Origin: Fibrobacterota bacterium
Lineage (GTDB): Bacteria; Fibrobacterota; Chitinivibrionia; Chitinivibrionales; FEN-1185
Direction of reading: 5' to 3'
DNA length: 64,000 nt
Assembly (NCBI GenBank): GCA_003165595.1
Contig: PLWQ01000012.1
Location: 205,542-269,541, forward strand
Made by a program: the position numbers and the translations under genes. Below, in pieces: positions 62,505-64,000 of this stretch; positions within the stretch are counted from its first letter, which is position 1; each line of letters begins with the position of its first letter. Below the pieces are notes generated by a model. The model had not been told where the DNA came from, searched no databases, and worked only from the letters and a program-made list of their open reading frames with translations.

Positions 62505-63253
62505 GGAAGAATGTACCCGTACGCTTGCAGAATGTCGCGGGACTGCGTGTCGAAAAGATAATTGATAAAACGCTGGGATATGCCGGGATTGTTGTCCGTA
62601 CCGTAACGGCACTCAACAACGCCCTGAGCAATAGGATCGTAGAGCGAGCTGTCGATTTCCGCCCATTTCCCCTTTGTTTTCATCTGTGGGCCAAGCACAA
62701 TAGCCTTAGCATTAAAGCCGATGTCGGCAGAGCCCGTAACAATGTACTGCGCGGTCTGGGAAATGCTTTCCCCGTACACGAGACGGGAAAGGACTCCATC
62801 GTAGACCTTTGCATTCTTAAGCGCCTTTACCGACTCGCGGCCATACGGCGCGGTCCTGGGGTCGGGAACGGCTATGGTTTTCACGGCCGGGTCGGTCAAC
62901 ACGGAAATTCCCTTGCCGACGTCAATGTCCTTTGTCGTCCACAAAACGAGTTTCCCATACGCATACACTTTCGGCTTGTCAACGGCAAATTCATGGACGA
63001 AAAGGCTCTCCGGATAATCCATATCGGCCGAAACAAAAACGTCAAATGGCGCGCCGTTTCTTATTTGCGTTACAAACTTGCCGGAAGCGCCATAGATGAC
63101 TTTTACTTCGCCGCCGGATTTGGCAAACGCAGTTTTTATCTCCTCCATGGCATACTGCATGTTCGCCGCGCAGGCGACGGTGATCTGGGAATAAACAGTC
63201 TGGCAGAAAAATAACAGGGCAACCGGTATGGCATAGTTGCACATCTTAATCAT
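62501..63253 (-). CDS. modA: Molybdate-binding periplasmic protein
   Basis: A 250-residue substrate-binding protein with a signal peptide (VALLFFCQTVYS). Typical ModA features: ITVACAANMQYAMEEIKTAF at the mature N-terminus, VIYGASGKFVTQI, APFDVFVSADMDYPE, and VPDPRTAPYG. The fold is type II periplasmic binding protein. First of the mod genes in transcription order, 112 bases after the outer-membrane barrel gene. Confidence 0.94.
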   Translation of the reverse strand: MIKMCNYAIPVALLFFCQTVYSQITVACAANMQYAMEEIKTAFAKSGGEVKVIYGASGKFVTQIRNGAPFDVFVSADMDYPESLFVHEFAVDKPKVYAYGKLVLWTTKDIDVGKGISVLTDPAVKTIAVPDPRTAPYGRESVKALKNAKVYDGVLSRLVYGESISQTAQYIVTGSADIGFNAKAIVLGPQMKTKGKWAEIDSSLYDPIAQGVVECRYGTDNNPGISQRFINYLFDTQSRDILQAYGYILP

Positions 63254-63364
63254 AATGATTCTCCTAGGTTTTCATCACATAAATCAAGGGCAGGCAAAGC
63301 ACCGGAAGATGTCTTTCGTCTGGAACAAGTCCTGCTAATCCGGTTTTAATCCTGGCCATCCTGG
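63254..63364. other. Intergenic region between the barrel gene and modA
   Basis: About 110 bases. Near 63333-63366 the sequence repeats the motif aatcctgg/atcctgg (gctaatccgg, taatcctggc, catcctggtc), which is a recurring intergenic repeat type. I see no clear operator; ModE-type sites were not recognisable. Confidence 0.4.
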
Positions 63365-64000
63365 TCAGAATTGGACTTGAAAATTAACCGCAACCATGTC
63401 GCCGCGCACGGTCACGTTTCCATTTGCGTCCGGCGCCGCACTCTGATAGTTGGATTTCGGCCTTCCTCCTTGCTTGATATAATGTGCAGCGATTTTAAGA
63501 TTGTTTTTATTCAGGTACCAGTTGAGCCCGGCATCCAAAATGTGGTCGACACCGTTGGGATAGACCGTTGACTTCGCATCGCCGTCAAATTCGGTGTACA
63601 TGAGCGCCGGTTCGAGAAACTGGTCCTTGGGAAGCGGAATGTCGTACCCGCCCCTGATATGATAGACCCTGTCGGTAAAGTTTGCGGCCGACGCTTTCAC
63701 TAAACCGCCATGGTAAGAAATACCGTTGACGCTGCGGGACATAACATCGTATTCACCGTCGATATTGAGCCCCATGAAATTTCCCACAAAGTCTCCGCCG
63801 AGGCTTCCGTTTTTCTGGAACCCACCCACATACTTTACAGCACCGGAATACGCCTTTGTGACGGCATTATACTTTACTGCGCTGGTGTCCCATGTTTCGT
63901 CCGTCGCACCCTGATAGCTGTAATGACCTCCCAGCGTTATTCCCTTGCGCTGCCCGAAGAAGTTGATCTCGGGAGAAAGACGATACGAAGGCATGTCTGC
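63365..64000 (-). CDS. Outer-membrane beta-barrel protein, C-terminal part
   Basis: At least 209 residues with repeated amphipathic strands rich in Gly, Tyr and Asn (KGITLGGHYSYQG, NLKIAAHYIKQG) and a terminal Phe (NFQVQF), as in porins. The gene runs off the right end of the window, so its start is not seen. It lies upstream of modA in the same orientation and could be a porin serving the oxyanion transporter. Confidence 0.75.
   Translation of the reverse strand, partial: ADMPSYRLSPEINFFGQRKGITLGGHYSYQGATDETWDTSAVKYNAVTKAYSGAVKYVGGFQKNGSLGGDFVGNFMGLNIDGEYDVMSRSVNGISYHGGLVKASAANFTDRVYHIRGGYDIPLPKDQFLEPALMYTEFDGDAKSTVYPNGVDHILDAGLNWYLNKNNLKIAAHYIKQGGRPKSNYQSAAPDANGNVTVRGDMVAVNFQVQF

Noticed and set aside
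63254..63364. Possible molybdenum-cofactor riboswitch or ModE site upstream of modA
   Set aside because: The gap is only about 110 bases and I could not find the needed conserved stems or the palindromic ModE operator.
1..64000. tRNA, rRNA or insertion sequence genes
   Set aside because: No cloverleaf-like sequence, rRNA block or transposase frame was recognised on either strand.

Overview
The window is about 64 kb of bacterial chromosome with moderately high GC. It looks like a didermic anaerobe or facultative anaerobe, most probably from the Fibrobacterota (Chitinivibrionia-like) or a close relative. The clues are a FISUMP-domain lipoprotein (family named for Fibrobacter paralogues), several secreted proteins with a C-terminal sorting or FlgD-like tail, many lipoproteins and beta-barrel proteins, and a complete RecBCD set. 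The taxonomy is inference; no rRNA or tRNA gene was seen.

Layout. 1-9937 (minus): respiratory complex I, nuoA-B-CD-E-F-G-H-I-J-K and the first codons of nuoL, mostly joined by 4-bp stop/start overlaps. 10324-14514 (minus): transketolase, transaldolase and a diheme cytochrome c. 14966-17840 (plus): three-gene NAD(P) transhydrogenase, followed by a ClpS-like adaptor, an unknown partner and a methyltransferase. 19773-20786: a small secreted protein and a decayed gene tail with its terminator. 20883-31273 (plus): recC-recB-recD and a YycJ-type metallo-beta-lactamase-fold protein. 31411-35799: envelope lipoproteins, a secreted hydrolase and a Tat-type iron-sulfur aldo-keto reductase.

36374-49218 (plus) is the most unusual part: an apparent 11-gene operon. 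At its centre is a double-cubane-type reductase of the 2-hydroxyacyl-CoA dehydratase superfamily with a tandem-domain ATP-dependent activase. Around these lie a ferredoxin, a NuoG/hydrogenase-like iron-sulfur protein fused to a GIY-YIG-like domain, and a NapH-type membrane iron-sulfur protein. The flanking genes encode envelope proteins: a lipoprotein, a large beta-barrel, two alkaline-phosphatase-fold proteins with altered active sites, a beta-propeller and a cysteine-containing secreted protein. My reading is a low-potential, ATP-driven reductase with its own electron supply, co-transcribed with a dedicated envelope module. The substrate is unknown.

49752-58396 holds a fibronectin/FlgD-like secreted protein, the FISUMP lipoprotein, a CcdA/SafE-like membrane protein, two tandem UPF0489 (arginase-fold)-plus-TPR exported proteins and a 13-repeat surface propeller protein. 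58905-64000 (minus) holds a PilZ protein and the molybdate module modA-mop-modB-modC-modD, preceded by a partial outer-membrane barrel. A structured dispersed repeat occurs at 14688, 45846 and 52332 and as a fragment at 58492. Perfect palindromes lie inside recB and nuoG.
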